Positions 41,386 to 53,530 are shown, counted from the first letter of the stretch. The stretch is 64,000 nucleotides of DNA from Thauera sp. 2A1 (GCF_009469595.2 NZ_SSXV01000007.1:124001-188000); one strand, 5' to 3'. Numbers and translations: made by a program. The notes: generated by a model from the sequence alone, not told the origin.

Positions 41386-42879
41386 TCAATAAGCGATGTT
41401 GGCGCGAAGCGCGAAGACCTTGACCGCCTTGGCATCGGCGTTGCCGCCGCCCTCGGTGACGTACTGGAAATCGGGCGAGAGTTCGAACTGCGGCGACAGG
41501 CGGTAGCGGTAGTAGATCTCGGCAACGCGCTCCGCTCCTTGCGGCGTAAAGCTCAGGGCGGTACCGGTGCACACGCCGTTGTCGTCGTAGCCTGCCGCGC
41601 AAAGGGTCCCGTTCGCGCCGGATCGATATGCCTTGGCGGCCTGCAGCCAGGCACCCGCAATGCCGATCGCGTCGGCTGCGCGACCCCAGTAACTGCCATT
41701 GAATTCGGCGCCGAGCGTCAGTGCCTGATCGAAGGGGAGCTCGCCGCTGATCAGCTTGCCGTAGCGGCCGAAGACGTTGATGCCATCATCGACCCTCTGA
41801 TCGACCGACACACCGAACCCCGTGTGCTTGGTGTTCCTGCCGTCGAAGTTCACGCCCTGGCCGCGGTTCCAGGCGTAGATGCGATAGTTCCCGTTCAACC
41901 CGCCGAACAGCCGCGCCTGCTTCTCCGCCTGGAAGATCACCAGCGGCGAGGACAGACTGCGCTGGTAGTTGGAGCCGCGGTCACCGGCCCCGAACAGGCC
42001 GAAGGAAAGGCGCCAGGGCTGCGGCTTGTCGGTGAAGTTCAGGTAGGAGACGACGAAGCCGGGCTGGAAGCCGTTGGCATCGACACCGACTTCGCCGCCC
42101 GCATCGAGCAGCGGGTTGTGCACGAACAGCGAGTTGAGGAACTGCTTCGACTCGTCGCCGGCCACCTTGTTCTGATCGAAGAAGCCGAAGATGTCCATCT
42201 TGCCGAAGGTCAGCTCCAGCGTCTCGCGCGAGCGGGGCTTGAAGCCAAGGAAAGGCAGCGGAATGGCGGCCTGATACCACGCTTCGCCGAGGATGGTGAC
42301 CGAATCGTCCGGATTCAGGCCCGAGGCACGGAAGGCCAGCGCATTGGGCGCGCTGCCGAAGAACCCGAGATTGCTGAATGCCGAGTTCAGGCCCAGGCCC
42401 TGACCTGCGCGCAAATGCGCGAACAGCTTGTGGTCGATGTCGCCGATCGGCGCCAGTGGCACTTCCACTGACAGGTCGGCGCGGTAGTTGAGCTGGCTGC
42501 TGCCGCCATCGATGTTCCCCGGCAAGCCATAGGCGTGCTGTGCGACGGTCGCCAGCGACGCACCAACCTTGATGCCCGCCAGGCTCTCGGCGATCTTCTG
42601 CGCGCGCTTCATGTTGAGCTGGTCTTTCTCGACGGCCTTCAGGCGCACTGTGAGCTCAGGCTCGTCCTCGGAAAGACGGGGGCTATCCAGCCCCTGCGCG
42701 ATCCGGTCCTTTTCGTCCTTCAGCGCCTTGACCTGCCTTTCCAGTTCGACGTTGCGCGCTTCGAGCTTTTCAAGCCGCGCACTCAGCTGCTCCAGCAGTT
42801 CGGTTTCCCTGGAACCGGCCAGCGCAGGCAGAGCCAGCCCCGCTGCGAGGAGCGCGGCGGAGAGTTTAGCGAGCACCAC
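41386..42879 (-). CDS. outer-membrane porin with N-terminal coiled coil, inside the iron operon
   Basis: A 497-residue outer-membrane protein. A signal peptide (ending ALPALAG) is followed by a heptad-rich coiled coil (about 25-65, LEKLEARNVELERQVKALKDEKD), as in peptidoglycan-linked porins. A beta-barrel with OprB-like carbohydrate-porin features ends in Tyr (LRANIAY). The start is GTG 42879. It sits between ftrA and ftrB with gaps of 2 and 8 bp, so it is surely co-transcribed. It probably admits the iron source through the outer membrane (inference). Confidence 0.85.
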   Translation of the reverse strand: MVLAKLSAALLAAGLALPALAGSRETELLEQLSARLEKLEARNVELERQVKALKDEKDRIAQGLDSPRLSEDEPELTVRLKAVEKDQLNMKRAQKIAESLAGIKVGASLATVAQHAYGLPGNIDGGSSQLNYRADLSVEVPLAPIGDIDHKLFAHLRAGQGLGLNSAFSNLGFFGSAPNALAFRASGLNPDDSVTILGEAWYQAAIPLPFLGFKPRSRETLELTFGKMDIFGFFDQNKVAGDESKQFLNSLFVHNPLLDAGGEVGVDANGFQPGFVVSYLNFTDKPQPWRLSFGLFGAGDRGSNYQRSLSSPLVIFQAEKQARLFGGLNGNYRIYAWNRGQGVNFDGRNTKHTGFGVSVDQRVDDGINVFGRYGKLISGELPFDQALTLGAEFNGSYWGRAADAIGIAGAWLQAAKAYRSGANGTLCAAGYDDNGVCTGTALSFTPQGAERVAEIYYRYRLSPQFELSPDFQYVTEGGGNADAKAVKVFALRANIAY

Positions 42880-42881
42880 GC

Positions 42882-43427
42882 TCAGTACCCGCCCTTCTTG
42901 CCGATGCCTACGTAGGTGAATTCGTATTCGACCTCGAACGGCTTGAACCAGGGACGCACACCGGTGTCGCGGTCGGTGTGGCGGCCGAAATGGACGTGCG
43001 GGTTGGCCGACGGCGGCAGGATGCTGAACCTGACCTTGTACTTGCCGGGGCCGGCCAGCTTGACGTTGTCGCCGTAGTGCGGGCCGTCATTGGCAACCAT
43101 GGGCATGAAGTCGCCCGAGACCTTGTAATCGCTGCCGATCTTGGACACTTCGAACTTGACGGCGAGGTAGGGCACCCACGCGCCTTCCTCGAAACCGTTC
43201 GGGTTGTTGGCCAGCGCGTGGATGTCGGCCTCGAGATGGATGTCCGACTCCGACGCCTTGCGCATCATGCCTTCGGGTTCCATTTCGATCGGCTGCAGAT
43301 AGACGGCCGCGACCTCCATGCCAGCACGCTGCTGCGGCACACCGACCGGATACTCGAGGGCAAGCGCCGGCGTGGCCAGGGCGGCCGACAGGACCAGAGC
43401 GGAAATGATTTTTCTTGGGAACAGCAT
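42882..43427 (-). CDS. ftrA: periplasmic P19-type iron-binding protein (FtrA)
   Basis: A 181-residue exported protein. After the signal peptide (MLFPRKIISALVLSAALATPALA) the fold shows P19 hallmarks: GMEVAAVYLQPIEME, SDIHLEADIHAL, FMPMVANDGPHYGDNVKL and a His-rich NPHVHFGRHTD. In P19 these Met/His/Glu residues bind Cu and Fe at the dimer interface. ATG 43427 gives the correct signal peptide. It is the first gene of the Ftr operon, behind a Fur-like site. Confidence 0.92.
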   Translation of the reverse strand: MLFPRKIISALVLSAALATPALALEYPVGVPQQRAGMEVAAVYLQPIEMEPEGMMRKASESDIHLEADIHALANNPNGFEEGAWVPYLAVKFEVSKIGSDYKVSGDFMPMVANDGPHYGDNVKLAGPGKYKVRFSILPPSANPHVHFGRHTDRDTGVRPWFKPFEVEYEFTYVGIGKKGGY

Positions 43428-43587
43428 GCATCGACTCCGAACGTCTCTGGCTCGCCGACCGCAACATGCCTCGTGCTCGATGTGGCTCGCACTGGGCTGG
43501 CAGGCTTGAGAGCAGTGATTGCGAAAAGAAATGATCCAGACGATGGCACTGCACAAGGCACAAGCCACCTCACCAGCGAACAATACT

Positions 43588-43607
43588 AACAATACGAATC
43601 ATTCTTG
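43588..43607. promoter_or_regulatory. Fur-box-like site upstream of the Ftr operon
   Basis: ACAATACGAATCATTCTTG matches the 19-bp Fur consensus GATAATGATAATCATTATC well in its AATCATT core and about two thirds overall. It lies about 160 bp before ftrA in AT-rich DNA. Iron repression is expected for this system. Confidence 0.55.
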
Positions 43608-43645
43608 TTAACAATATTTTTTCAACCGTGCTCCGACACCTGCTC

Positions 43646-43685
43646 AAAACGAAGGGCCGGGCAGCACGATGGCTACCCGGCCCTT
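43646..43685 (-). terminator. terminator of katG
   Basis: On the minus strand AAGGGCCGGG pairs with CCCGGCCCTT over 10 bp around a 14-base loop, followed by CGTTTTG. It lies about 75 bp after the katG stop and before the ftrA promoter. Confidence 0.65.
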
Positions 43686-43758
43686 TCTCGATTCGAGCCT
43701 GACCTGGCCCGGACAGGCTCCCTCAGCCAGCCCCGGCGACGGAGCCCTTACTGTCTGG

Positions 43759-46020
<2,262 letters not shown>

Positions 46021-46159
46021 TTAATCATCCACGTAAGTCATCGTAGGGCATCAGCCAGCGGCTGTTGTTCCAAAAATATGCATAGGGACGATAGGGAATC
46101 ATCATCAGGCGGCCGCAAGGCACGCCCGACGAGCGTACGGAGGCATTCCCGACAGGCGC

Positions 46160-47329
46160 CTAGGCCGGGGGCAGGTCGAACGCCGACGGGAAGTCGCCGG
46201 CGCGCACTTCGCGCGCCGCCAGCGCCGTGCCCAGGCGGTGCAGCGTGGGCATGTTCTCGGGCGCATCCATGGCGCTGAGCGACTCGATCAGCTTGGCGCT
46301 CTTCAGCTCCGGCACGAGCTGCTGCACGCTGTCCTTGCGCAGGTCGACGTTGTAGCGCAGGTAGCTCACCAGCGGCGCGCCGCCGACGAGATCGTTGCGC
46401 AGGTCGCCAAGTTCGCGGTCGATCTCGCGCGCGGTGGCGCTGGTCGACATCCACTGCAGCAGCGTCTCCTGCAGCGAGGCGCAGTCGTCCATCAGCGACA
46501 GCAAGGCGTTGACCGCGTGCTTGGCGGCGATCTTCTCGCGCTTGACCGCGGGATCCGCGGCCCCCGTGCCGACCGACACCAGTAGCAGCTTGTCGGCACC
46601 GGTGGGCCAGCCGATGCGGTAGCCGTCCAGCGTGGCGTACATCAGCGCCTGCAGCGACGGGTTGTTGAACGGGCTGGCGCCGCCATCGACGAACTCGCCC
46701 ACCACCGGTTCATGGCCGGCCTTGTCGACGATGGTGATGTTCTGCGGATCGAAGTAGGCCGGCGCCGCGGTCGAGGCGCGCACCACCTGCCACAGCGGAT
46801 AGTCGCCGTTGCCGATGGTGCCACCCGGTCGCGTGGCGAAATACTTGCCGCGCGGGTTGTTGCTGACCGGCCAGGGGCTGCCGGTGTCCAGGCGCTTGGT
46901 CATCACCAGCAGGCCGGTGCGCAGTTCCTTGCTGCCGAGCGTGGTGCGTGCGCCATAGACGTCCTTCAGCTCCGCGATCAGCTTGTCGTCATCGTACTTG
47001 GCGCGCAGCAGGCCGTTGCGCAGCAGGCTCTTCTGGAACACCCGCTCGCCCAGCTCCAGGTATTTCTTGCGGATCTCCTCGACCGCCCAGCCCTTGGCCA
47101 GCGCCGCGGCGATGATGGCACCGGTCGAGGTACCGGCGATGAGGTCGAAGTAGTCGCACAGGCGGAAGGCGGGATCGCCGCCATGGCGCTCGCGCAGCAC
47201 ATCCTCGATCTTCTGCAGGATGCCCACCGACAGGATGCCGCGCAGCCCGCCGCCATCGAGCGCCAGGATGCGCTTGGGCAGCCCGTCGCTGCGCAGGTGT
47301 TGTTCGACGTTTCTCTGCTTGTAGGTCAT
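46160..47329 (-). CDS. patatin-like phospholipase
   Basis: A 389-residue serine hydrolase. The oxyanion loop DGGGLRGILSVG is near residue 25, the nucleophile motif GTSTG near 66, and the dyad Asp in EFVDGGASPFNNP near 210. The group hydrolyses phospholipids or related acyl esters in the cytoplasm. CBASS effector phospholipases belong to the same superfamily, but no cyclase or other defence gene is nearby. ATG 47329 was chosen; the upstream extension is Arg-rich and not supported. It is divergent from trkH. Confidence 0.9.
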   Translation of the reverse strand: MTYKQRNVEQHLRSDGLPKRILALDGGGLRGILSVGILQKIEDVLRERHGGDPAFRLCDYFDLIAGTSTGAIIAAALAKGWAVEEIRKKYLELGERVFQKSLLRNGLLRAKYDDDKLIAELKDVYGARTTLGSKELRTGLLVMTKRLDTGSPWPVSNNPRGKYFATRPGGTIGNGDYPLWQVVRASTAAPAYFDPQNITIVDKAGHEPVVGEFVDGGASPFNNPSLQALMYATLDGYRIGWPTGADKLLLVSVGTGAADPAVKREKIAAKHAVNALLSLMDDCASLQETLLQWMSTSATAREIDRELGDLRNDLVGGAPLVSYLRYNVDLRKDSVQQLVPELKSAKLIESLSAMDAPENMPTLHRLGTALAAREVRAGDFPSAFDLPPA

Positions 47330-47586
47330 GGCCTCGTCCTCCCTCGTCTTGCGTGCCAGTGCACGAATCCTGCAGCGCGCCCCCACCGGAACCCCTGCGG
47401 CGCGGCGCCATGAATGACATATCGCAACGCCGCCGACGAGGCGAAAGCCGGCCAGCGACGGGGATCGCGCGATTGTTGACGCGCCAGCTTGCGCCGCTCG
47501 CGCCGATGGGGCAAGTTAGCCGGCGGCGCGCCATCCGCAATGCGGGCTCCGCGCCTTCCCGCCCGGGATCGCGACAGGAATCCATC

Positions 47587-49047
47587 ATGTCTTCTCGCCT
47601 GCTTCCGATCGTGCACGTGCTCGGTGGTCTGCTGCTGTTCTTCAGCGGCACCTACCTGATGCCGATCGCGGCCTCGCTGATCTACGCAGACGGCACCCTG
47701 ATCGACTTCGTGCTTGCCGGTGGCATTGCGTTCGGCCTCGGTGCGATCCTGTACCTCTTCGGTCGCCGCCACCGGCGCGAGATCAAGCCGCGCGACGGCT
47801 TCCTGCTGGTGACGCTGGCCTGGATCCTGATGGCCGCCATCGCCACCGTGCCGCTGATGCTGGTGCTGGACGAGCTGTCCTTCACCGATGCCTTCTTCGA
47901 GACCATGTCCGGTCTCACCACCACCGGCGCCACCGTGCTGGTCGGCCTGGACAAGTTGCCGCCGGCCATCAACCTGTGGCGGCACGAGCTCAACTGGCTG
48001 GGTGGCATGGGCATCATCGTGCTGGCGGTGGCGATCCTGCCGCTGCTGGGCGTCGGCGGCATGCAGCTCTACAAGGCCGAAGCGACCGGGGTGAACAAGG
48101 AATCGAAGCTCACCGCGCGCGTGGCCGACACCGCCAAGGCGCTGTGGCTGGTCTACTTCGCCATCACGATTGCCTGCATCCTTGCGCTCAAGCTGGTCGG
48201 CATGAACTGGCTCGACGCCATCTGCCACGCCTTCGCCGCGCTGTCGCTGGGGGGCTTCTCCACCTACGACGACAGCGTGGGGCATTTCGATTCTCCCGCC
48301 ATCGAGGCGGTGCTGATCGCCTTCATGCTGCTTGCCGCGATCAACTTCGCCACCCACTTCGTCGCCTGGCGCAAGAAGTCGCTCGCCGCCTATCTGCAGG
48401 ACCCCGAGGCCAAGGCGCTGCTTGCCGTCATCGCCGCCTCCATCTTCGTCTGCGCCGCTTACCTGTCGGCCTCGGGCACCTATTCGAGCTTCCTCGTCAG
48501 CCTGCGCCATGTCGCTTTCAACCTGGTGTCGATCGCAAGCGATTGCGGCTTCGCGAGCCAGGATTACGACAAGTGGCCGGTGTTCGTGCCGCTGTGGTTC
48601 CTGCTGCTGTCATGCTTTGTGGCAAGCTCAGGCTCCACCGGCGGCGGGATCAAGATGATTCGCGCGCTGATCCTCGCCAAGCAGGGCGTCAATGAACTCA
48701 AGCGCCTGATCCATCCGCGCATGGCTTCGCAGATGCGCGTGGGCGACACCTTCGTGTCGAATTCCATCGCCGGCGCGGTGCTCGGCTTCATCTTCCTGTA
48801 CATCCTCGCGGTGGGCGAGCTGACCTTCCTGCTCGTCGCCTCGGGGCTCGACTTCACTTCGGCCATCACCGCCATCGTCGCGTGCATCAACAACGCCGGG
48901 CCGGGCCTCAACGTCGTCGGCCCGGCGCAGAACTACCAGCCGCTGAACGACTTCCAGGTGTGGGTGTGCTCGGCGGCGATGTTGATCGGGCGCCTCGAGG
49001 TGATGACCGTGTTCGTGATCTTCACGCCGGACTTCTGGCGCCCATGA
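47587..49047 (+). CDS. trkH: Trk potassium-uptake channel subunit TrkH
   Basis: A 486-residue pore subunit with four M1-P-M2 repeats. The selectivity-filter segments are seen as [22 protein letters not shown] and NNAGPG. It imports K+ with TrkA as the regulatory partner encoded 34 bp downstream. ATG 47587 ([13 protein letters not shown]) fits the TrkH N-terminus; the longer frame is GC-driven. Confidence 0.95.
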   Translation: MSSRLLPIVHVLGGLLLFFSGTYLMPIAASLIYADGTLIDFVLAGGIAFGLGAILYLFGRRHRREIKPRDGFLLVTLAWILMAAIATVPLMLVLDELSFTDAFFETMSGLTTTGATVLVGLDKLPPAINLWRHELNWLGGMGIIVLAVAILPLLGVGGMQLYKAEATGVNKESKLTARVADTAKALWLVYFAITIACILALKLVGMNWLDAICHAFAALSLGGFSTYDDSVGHFDSPAIEAVLIAFMLLAAINFATHFVAWRKKSLAAYLQDPEAKALLAVIAASIFVCAAYLSASGTYSSFLVSLRHVAFNLVSIASDCGFASQDYDKWPVFVPLWFLLLSCFVASSGSTGGGIKMIRALILAKQGVNELKRLIHPRMASQMRVGDTFVSNSIAGAVLGFIFLYILAVGELTFLLVASGLDFTSAITAIVACINNAGPGLNVVGPAQNYQPLNDFQVWVCSAAMLIGRLEVMTVFVIFTPDFWRP

Positions 49048-49081
49048 GTCGCCCTGCGCCCCAACGAAAGGACATCCAGCC

Positions 49082-50515
49082 ATGAACATCCTGATCCTCG
49101 GCGCCGGCCAGGTCGGCACCAGTCTGGCGGAGGCGCTCGTCTCGGAAGAAAACGACATCACCGTCATCGATCAGGATGGCTCGCGCCTGACCCGCCTGCA
49201 GGAGCACCTCGACCTGCGCACCGTCACCGGCAACGCCGCGACGCCGTCGGTGCTGCGCGAGGCGGGCATCGAGCATGCCGACATGCTGATCGCGGTGACG
49301 CAGAACGACGCCAGCAACCTCGTCGCCTGCAAGCTGGCCAAGAGCGTGTTCAACGTGCCGACGCGCATCGCCCGGCTGCGCGCCCGCGACTTCCTGGAGG
49401 ACGAGAGCCTGCTCGGCGTGGACAATTTCGCGGTCGATTTCGCGCTGTGCCCGGAGCAGGTGATCACCGACTACATCCGCCGCCTGATCGAGTTTCCCGA
49501 AGCGCTGCAGGTGCTCAGCTTCGCCAACGACCGCGTCAGCCTGGTGGCGGTGCGCGCCTATGAAGGCGGCCTGCTGGTCGGCCGCCAGATCAAGGAGATG
49601 CGGGACATGATGCCGCCCGGCATGGATGCCCGCATCGCCGCGATCTTCCGCGGCAACCGGCCGGTGTTCCCGGAGGGCGAGACGGTGGTGGAGGCCGGCG
49701 ACGAGGTGTTCGTCCTCTCCGCGGCCGAACACATCCGCCCGGTGATGCGGCAGTTGCGGCGCATGACGACGCCGGTGCGCCGCATCATGATCGCCGGCGG
49801 CGGCAACATCGGCCTGCGCCTGGCGAAATCGCTGCAGAAGCGCTACGAGGTCAAGGTGGTGGAGGGCAGGGCCGAGCGCGCCGCCTTCCTCGCCTCCGAA
49901 CTGGGCGAGGCGCTGGTGCTGCAGGGCGTCGCCACCGACGAGGAACTGCTGGAAGAGGAAAACATCGCCGAGATGGACCTTTTCGTCGCGCTGACCAATG
50001 ACGACGAGGACAACATCATGGCGGGCAGCCTGGCCAAGCGCCTGGGCTGCGACCGCGTCGTCGCGCTGATCAACCGTCGCGCCTATGCGGAAATGATCGA
50101 GGGCGGCCCGATCGACATCGGCATCTCGCCGGCCCAGGTTTCGATCGGCACGCTGCTCGCCTACGTGCGCCACGGCGACGTGGCCGAAGTGCATTCGCTG
50201 CGCCGGGGCGCCGCCGAGGCGCTGGAGATCGTCGCCCACGGCGATGCGAAGACGTCGAGAGTCGTGGGGCGGCGCGTGGACGAGATCGATTGGCCGCGCG
50301 GCGCCACCGTCGCCGCGATCGTGCGCCACATGGACCGGCCGGTCATCGTCGGCCAGACGGACGAATGGACCTCGATCACACGCCACGGCGAGGTGGTGAT
50401 CGCCCACCACGATACGGTGATCGAGCCCGAGGACCACGTCATCGTCTTCTGCACTGACAAGCAGCTGGTCAGGAAGGTGGAGAAGCTGTTCCAGGTCGGC
50501 TTCCACTTCCTGTAG
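49082..50515 (+). CDS. trkA: Trk system NAD-binding regulator TrkA
   Basis: A 477-residue cytoplasmic protein with two RCK units. GAGQVGTSLAEALVSEENDITVID at the N-terminus and IAGGGNIGLRLAKSLQ near 240 are the Rossmann nucleotide sites; each is followed by an RCK_C domain. It gates TrkH in response to NAD/ATP. AAAGGAC precedes ATG 49082. Confidence 0.96.
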   Translation: MNILILGAGQVGTSLAEALVSEENDITVIDQDGSRLTRLQEHLDLRTVTGNAATPSVLREAGIEHADMLIAVTQNDASNLVACKLAKSVFNVPTRIARLRARDFLEDESLLGVDNFAVDFALCPEQVITDYIRRLIEFPEALQVLSFANDRVSLVAVRAYEGGLLVGRQIKEMRDMMPPGMDARIAAIFRGNRPVFPEGETVVEAGDEVFVLSAAEHIRPVMRQLRRMTTPVRRIMIAGGGNIGLRLAKSLQKRYEVKVVEGRAERAAFLASELGEALVLQGVATDEELLEEENIAEMDLFVALTNDDEDNIMAGSLAKRLGCDRVVALINRRAYAEMIEGGPIDIGISPAQVSIGTLLAYVRHGDVAEVHSLRRGAAEALEIVAHGDAKTSRVVGRRVDEIDWPRGATVAAIVRHMDRPVIVGQTDEWTSITRHGEVVIAHHDTVIEPEDHVIVFCTDKQLVRKVEKLFQVGFHFL

Positions 50516-50596
50516 CCGGGCCGACGGCGTGCGCGCCACGCCGGCAGGCGGCGGCGATACAATCGGCCGCATCCCGCCACTTCCGCTGGAGCCGTC

Positions 50597-51097
50597 ATGA
50601 GCAACTCGACTTTCGCACCCTTGTTGCGCCTGCTGCTGCTCACGGTCGGCCTCGTCGCCGCGCTCGTCACGGGCGGCTGCGCGGGCCTGCCCAGTCGCGA
50701 TCCCGTGCGCATGAACGTGGTCGGCCTCGAGCCGATCCCCGGCGAAGGCATGGAGATGCGCTTCCGCGTCAAGCTGCGGGTGCAGAACCCGAACGACACG
50801 GCGATCGACTTCGACGGTGTCGCGCTCGAGCTGGAAGTGAACGACCGCAGCTTCGCCACCGGCGTCAGCGACCAGAAAGGCAGCGTGCCGCGCTTCGGCG
50901 AGACGGTGGTGAGCGTGCCGGTATCGGTGTCGGCGCTCGCCGCGGTACGCCAGGCGCTGGGCCTGATCGACGAGCGCGCCGCGTCCCCGGTGCCCTACGT
51001 GCTGCACGCCAAGCTCGGCGGCCCGCTGTTCTCCGGCATGCGCTTCACCGAGCGCGGCACGTTCGATCTGTCCGCCCTCGACAAGCCGGCGCGCTGA
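50597..51097 (+). CDS. LEA type 2 (WHy-domain) lipoprotein
   Basis: A 166-residue periplasmic lipoprotein. The signal peptide ends in a lipobox VTGGC near residue 27. The WHy/LEA-2 domain follows (VVGLEPIPGEGMEMRFRVKLRVQNPNDTAIDFDGVALELEVN). This group of lipoproteins is common in proteobacteria; its task is unknown, with envelope stress protection suggested by family. It is followed by a crotonase gene after 35 bp. Confidence 0.88.
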   Translation: MSNSTFAPLLRLLLLTVGLVAALVTGGCAGLPSRDPVRMNVVGLEPIPGEGMEMRFRVKLRVQNPNDTAIDFDGVALELEVNDRSFATGVSDQKGSVPRFGETVVSVPVSVSALAAVRQALGLIDERAASPVPYVLHAKLGGPLFSGMRFTERGTFDLSALDKPAR

Positions 51098-51132
51098 CCT
51101 CCGCGCCATACCAATCCAATGGAGACGATGCG

Positions 51133-51924
51133 ATGACGCTTCCCCCGCTCGAAGACGCCCTGCTCGCGGTCGACAACCGCGTCGCCACGCTGACCCTGAA
51201 CCGCGACGACGTGCGCAACGCGCTCACCGGCACGCGGCTGATCGACGACATCGTCAGCGTGGCCGAGTGGGTGAACCGCTGCGACGAGGTGTCGGTGCTG
51301 GTGCTCGCCGCCAACGGCTCGGCCTTCTCGGCGGGCGGCAACGTCAAGGACATGGCGGCGCGCGGCGGCGACTTCGCCGGCGGCGTGGCCGAGGTGGCCG
51401 AGCGCTACCGCCGCGGCATCCAGCGCATCCCGCTCGCCATCCAGGCCATCGAGGTGCCGGTGGTCGCGGCGGTCAATGGTCCGGCGATCGGCGCCGGCTG
51501 CGACCTGGCCAACATGGCCGACGTGCGCATCGCCTCGCGCCGCGCGAAGTTCGGCGAGACCTTCCTCAACCTCGGCATCATCCCCGGTGACGGCGGCGCC
51601 TGGTTCATGCAGCGCCTGATCGGCTACCAGCGCGCCTTCGAGCTGACGCTCACCGGGCGCATCGTCGATGCCGACGAGGCGAAGGCGATCGGCCTGGTGC
51701 TGGACGTGGTCGAGCCCGACCAACTGATGCCGCGCACGATGGAACTCGCGAACCGCATCGCCGCCCAGCCGCCCAAGGCGACGCGGCTCACCAAGCGCCT
51801 GATGAAGATGGCCCAGCGCATGGAGCTGAAGGACTTCCTCGACCTGTGCGCCAGCTTCCAGGGCATGTGCCACAACGAGCCCGAGCACCTCGAAGCGCTC
51901 AACCGCATGCTGGCGAAAGGCTGA
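51133..51924 (+). CDS. crotonase-family protein (enoyl-CoA hydratase-like)
   Basis: A 263-residue crotonase. The oxyanion-hole segments are FSAGGNVKDMA and the GPAIGAGCDLANMADVRIAS stretch. The first catalytic Glu of classical hydratases, expected in PEINLG, is not conserved (ETFLNLG here). The second position falls in GDGG. It may therefore catalyse another crotonase reaction or use a shifted residue. It lies 8 bp before amn. Confidence 0.85.
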   Translation: MTLPPLEDALLAVDNRVATLTLNRDDVRNALTGTRLIDDIVSVAEWVNRCDEVSVLVLAANGSAFSAGGNVKDMAARGGDFAGGVAEVAERYRRGIQRIPLAIQAIEVPVVAAVNGPAIGAGCDLANMADVRIASRRAKFGETFLNLGIIPGDGGAWFMQRLIGYQRAFELTLTGRIVDADEAKAIGLVLDVVEPDQLMPRTMELANRIAAQPPKATRLTKRLMKMAQRMELKDFLDLCASFQGMCHNEPEHLEALNRMLAKG

Positions 51925-51932
51925 GCGCCGCC

Positions 51933-53444
51933 ATGACGCACCGCGTCCCGGTCGACGCCCCCTTCGTCGCCCCCACACGCTTCGATGACCCGGCTGCCGC
52001 GCTGGCGCGGGTGGCAAGCATCTACGAGGCTGGCGTCGACCACCTGCGCAGCGCGCTGCAGCGCTATGTGGCCGGGGACGACGTGGGCCGCCATGTGCGC
52101 GCCTGCTACCCCTTCGTGCGCGTGCGCACAGACACCGTGGCGCGCGCCGACTCGCGCCTGTCCTACGGCTTCGTCGCCGGGCCGGGCATGTACGAGACCA
52201 CCCTGACGCGCCCCGACCTGTTCGGCGACTACTACCTCGAGCAGTTCCGCCTGCTGCTGCAGAACCACCACGTTGACCTGGAGGTCGGCAGCAGTTCGCA
52301 GCCGATCCCGGTGCATTTCTCCCTCGACGAGCAGGAGCACCTGGAAGGCCACCTCGGTCCCGAGCGCCGGCAGTTGCTGCGCGACCGCTTCGACCTGCCC
52401 GACCTCGCGGCGATGGATGACGGCATCGCCAACGGCACCCACGAGCCGCGCCCGGGCGAACCGCATCCGCTGGCGCTGTTCACCGCGCCGCGGGTGGATT
52501 ACTCGCTGCACCGGCTGCGCCACTACACCGGCACGCTGCCCGGGCATTTCCAGAACTTCGTGCTGTTCACCAACTACCAGTTCTACATCGACGAGTTCAT
52601 CGAACTCGGCCACGAATACATGGCCGACGGCTCGGGCATGCACGACTATGTCGCCTTCGTCGAGCCCGGCAATGTCGTCACCCGCCGCGATGGGCTGCCG
52701 CCCGAGCCCGGCGACGAACTGGGCACCGCGCCGCCGCGCCTGCCGCAAATGCCGGCCTATCACCTGGTGCGCAAGGACCGCGCCGGCATCACCATGGTGA
52801 ACATCGGCGTCGGCCCGGCCAACGCCAAGACCATCACCGACCACATCGCGGTGCTGCGGCCGCACGCGTGGATCATGCTCGGCCACTGCGCCGGCCTGCG
52901 CAACAGCCAGCAACTGGGCGACTACGTGCTCGCTCACGGCTACGTGCGCGAGGACCACGTGCTGGACGAGGAACTGCCGCTATGGGTGCCGATCCCGCCG
53001 CTGGCCGAAGTGCAGGTCGCGCTCGAAGGCGCGGTGGCCGACGTGACGCAGTTGAGCGGCTACGAGCTGAAGCGCCTGATGCGTACCGGCACGGTGGCCA
53101 GCACCGACAACCGCAACTGGGAGCTGCTGCCCTCGCACGGCATGGCGAGCAGCCCGGAGCGGCGCTTCAGCCAGAGCCGCGCGGTGGCGCTGGACATGGA
53201 GTCGGCCACCATCGCCGCCAACGGCTTCCGCTTCCGCGTGCCCTACGGCACGCTGCTGTGCGTCAGCGACAAGCCGCTGCACGGCGAGATCAAGCTGCCG
53301 GGCATGGCCGACCGCTTCTACCGCGAGCGGGTGGACCAGCACCTGCGCATCGGCATCCGCGCCATCGAGCGCCTGCGCGAGCAGGGCGTGGACCGGCTGC
53401 ACAGCCGCAAGCTGCGCAGCTTCGCCGAGGTGGCGTTCCAGTAG
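51933..53444 (+). CDS. amn: AMP nucleosidase
   Basis: A 503-residue enzyme that cleaves AMP to adenine and ribose 5-phosphate. The AMN N-terminal domain (FVRVRTDTVARADSRLSYGFVAGPGMYETTLTRPD) precedes a purine-nucleoside-phosphorylase fold with MLGHCAGLR and the VALDMESATIAANGFRF segment carrying the ribose/catalytic residues. ATG 51933 fits the family start; the length is slightly above the E. coli enzyme. Confidence 0.93.
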   Translation: MTHRVPVDAPFVAPTRFDDPAAALARVASIYEAGVDHLRSALQRYVAGDDVGRHVRACYPFVRVRTDTVARADSRLSYGFVAGPGMYETTLTRPDLFGDYYLEQFRLLLQNHHVDLEVGSSSQPIPVHFSLDEQEHLEGHLGPERRQLLRDRFDLPDLAAMDDGIANGTHEPRPGEPHPLALFTAPRVDYSLHRLRHYTGTLPGHFQNFVLFTNYQFYIDEFIELGHEYMADGSGMHDYVAFVEPGNVVTRRDGLPPEPGDELGTAPPRLPQMPAYHLVRKDRAGITMVNIGVGPANAKTITDHIAVLRPHAWIMLGHCAGLRNSQQLGDYVLAHGYVREDHVLDEELPLWVPIPPLAEVQVALEGAVADVTQLSGYELKRLMRTGTVASTDNRNWELLPSHGMASSPERRFSQSRAVALDMESATIAANGFRFRVPYGTLLCVSDKPLHGEIKLPGMADRFYRERVDQHLRIGIRAIERLREQGVDRLHSRKLRSFAEVAFQ

Positions 53445-53530
53445 CCAGGTCATGCTCTGCCGCTCCAGCACGGCGGCACGCCCGTCGCCGCCGACCGGGC
53501 CTCGATCCTGGGCTGCCTCGCCGCCGGAAT

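Larger units (their letters stand above)
43428..43758. other. 331-bp intergenic region between ftrA and katG
   Basis: No gene is supported here. The region holds the ftrA leader and promoter, an AT-rich block with a Fur-box-like site (43588-43607), and the katG terminator (43646-43685). The contrast between the AT-rich ftrA promoter and the GC-rich remainder is clear. Confidence 0.7.

Noticed and set aside
46160..47329. CBASS-type defence phospholipase
   Set aside because: The patatin motifs fit, but no cyclic-nucleotide synthase or accessory defence gene is nearby; it is flanked by katG and trkH.
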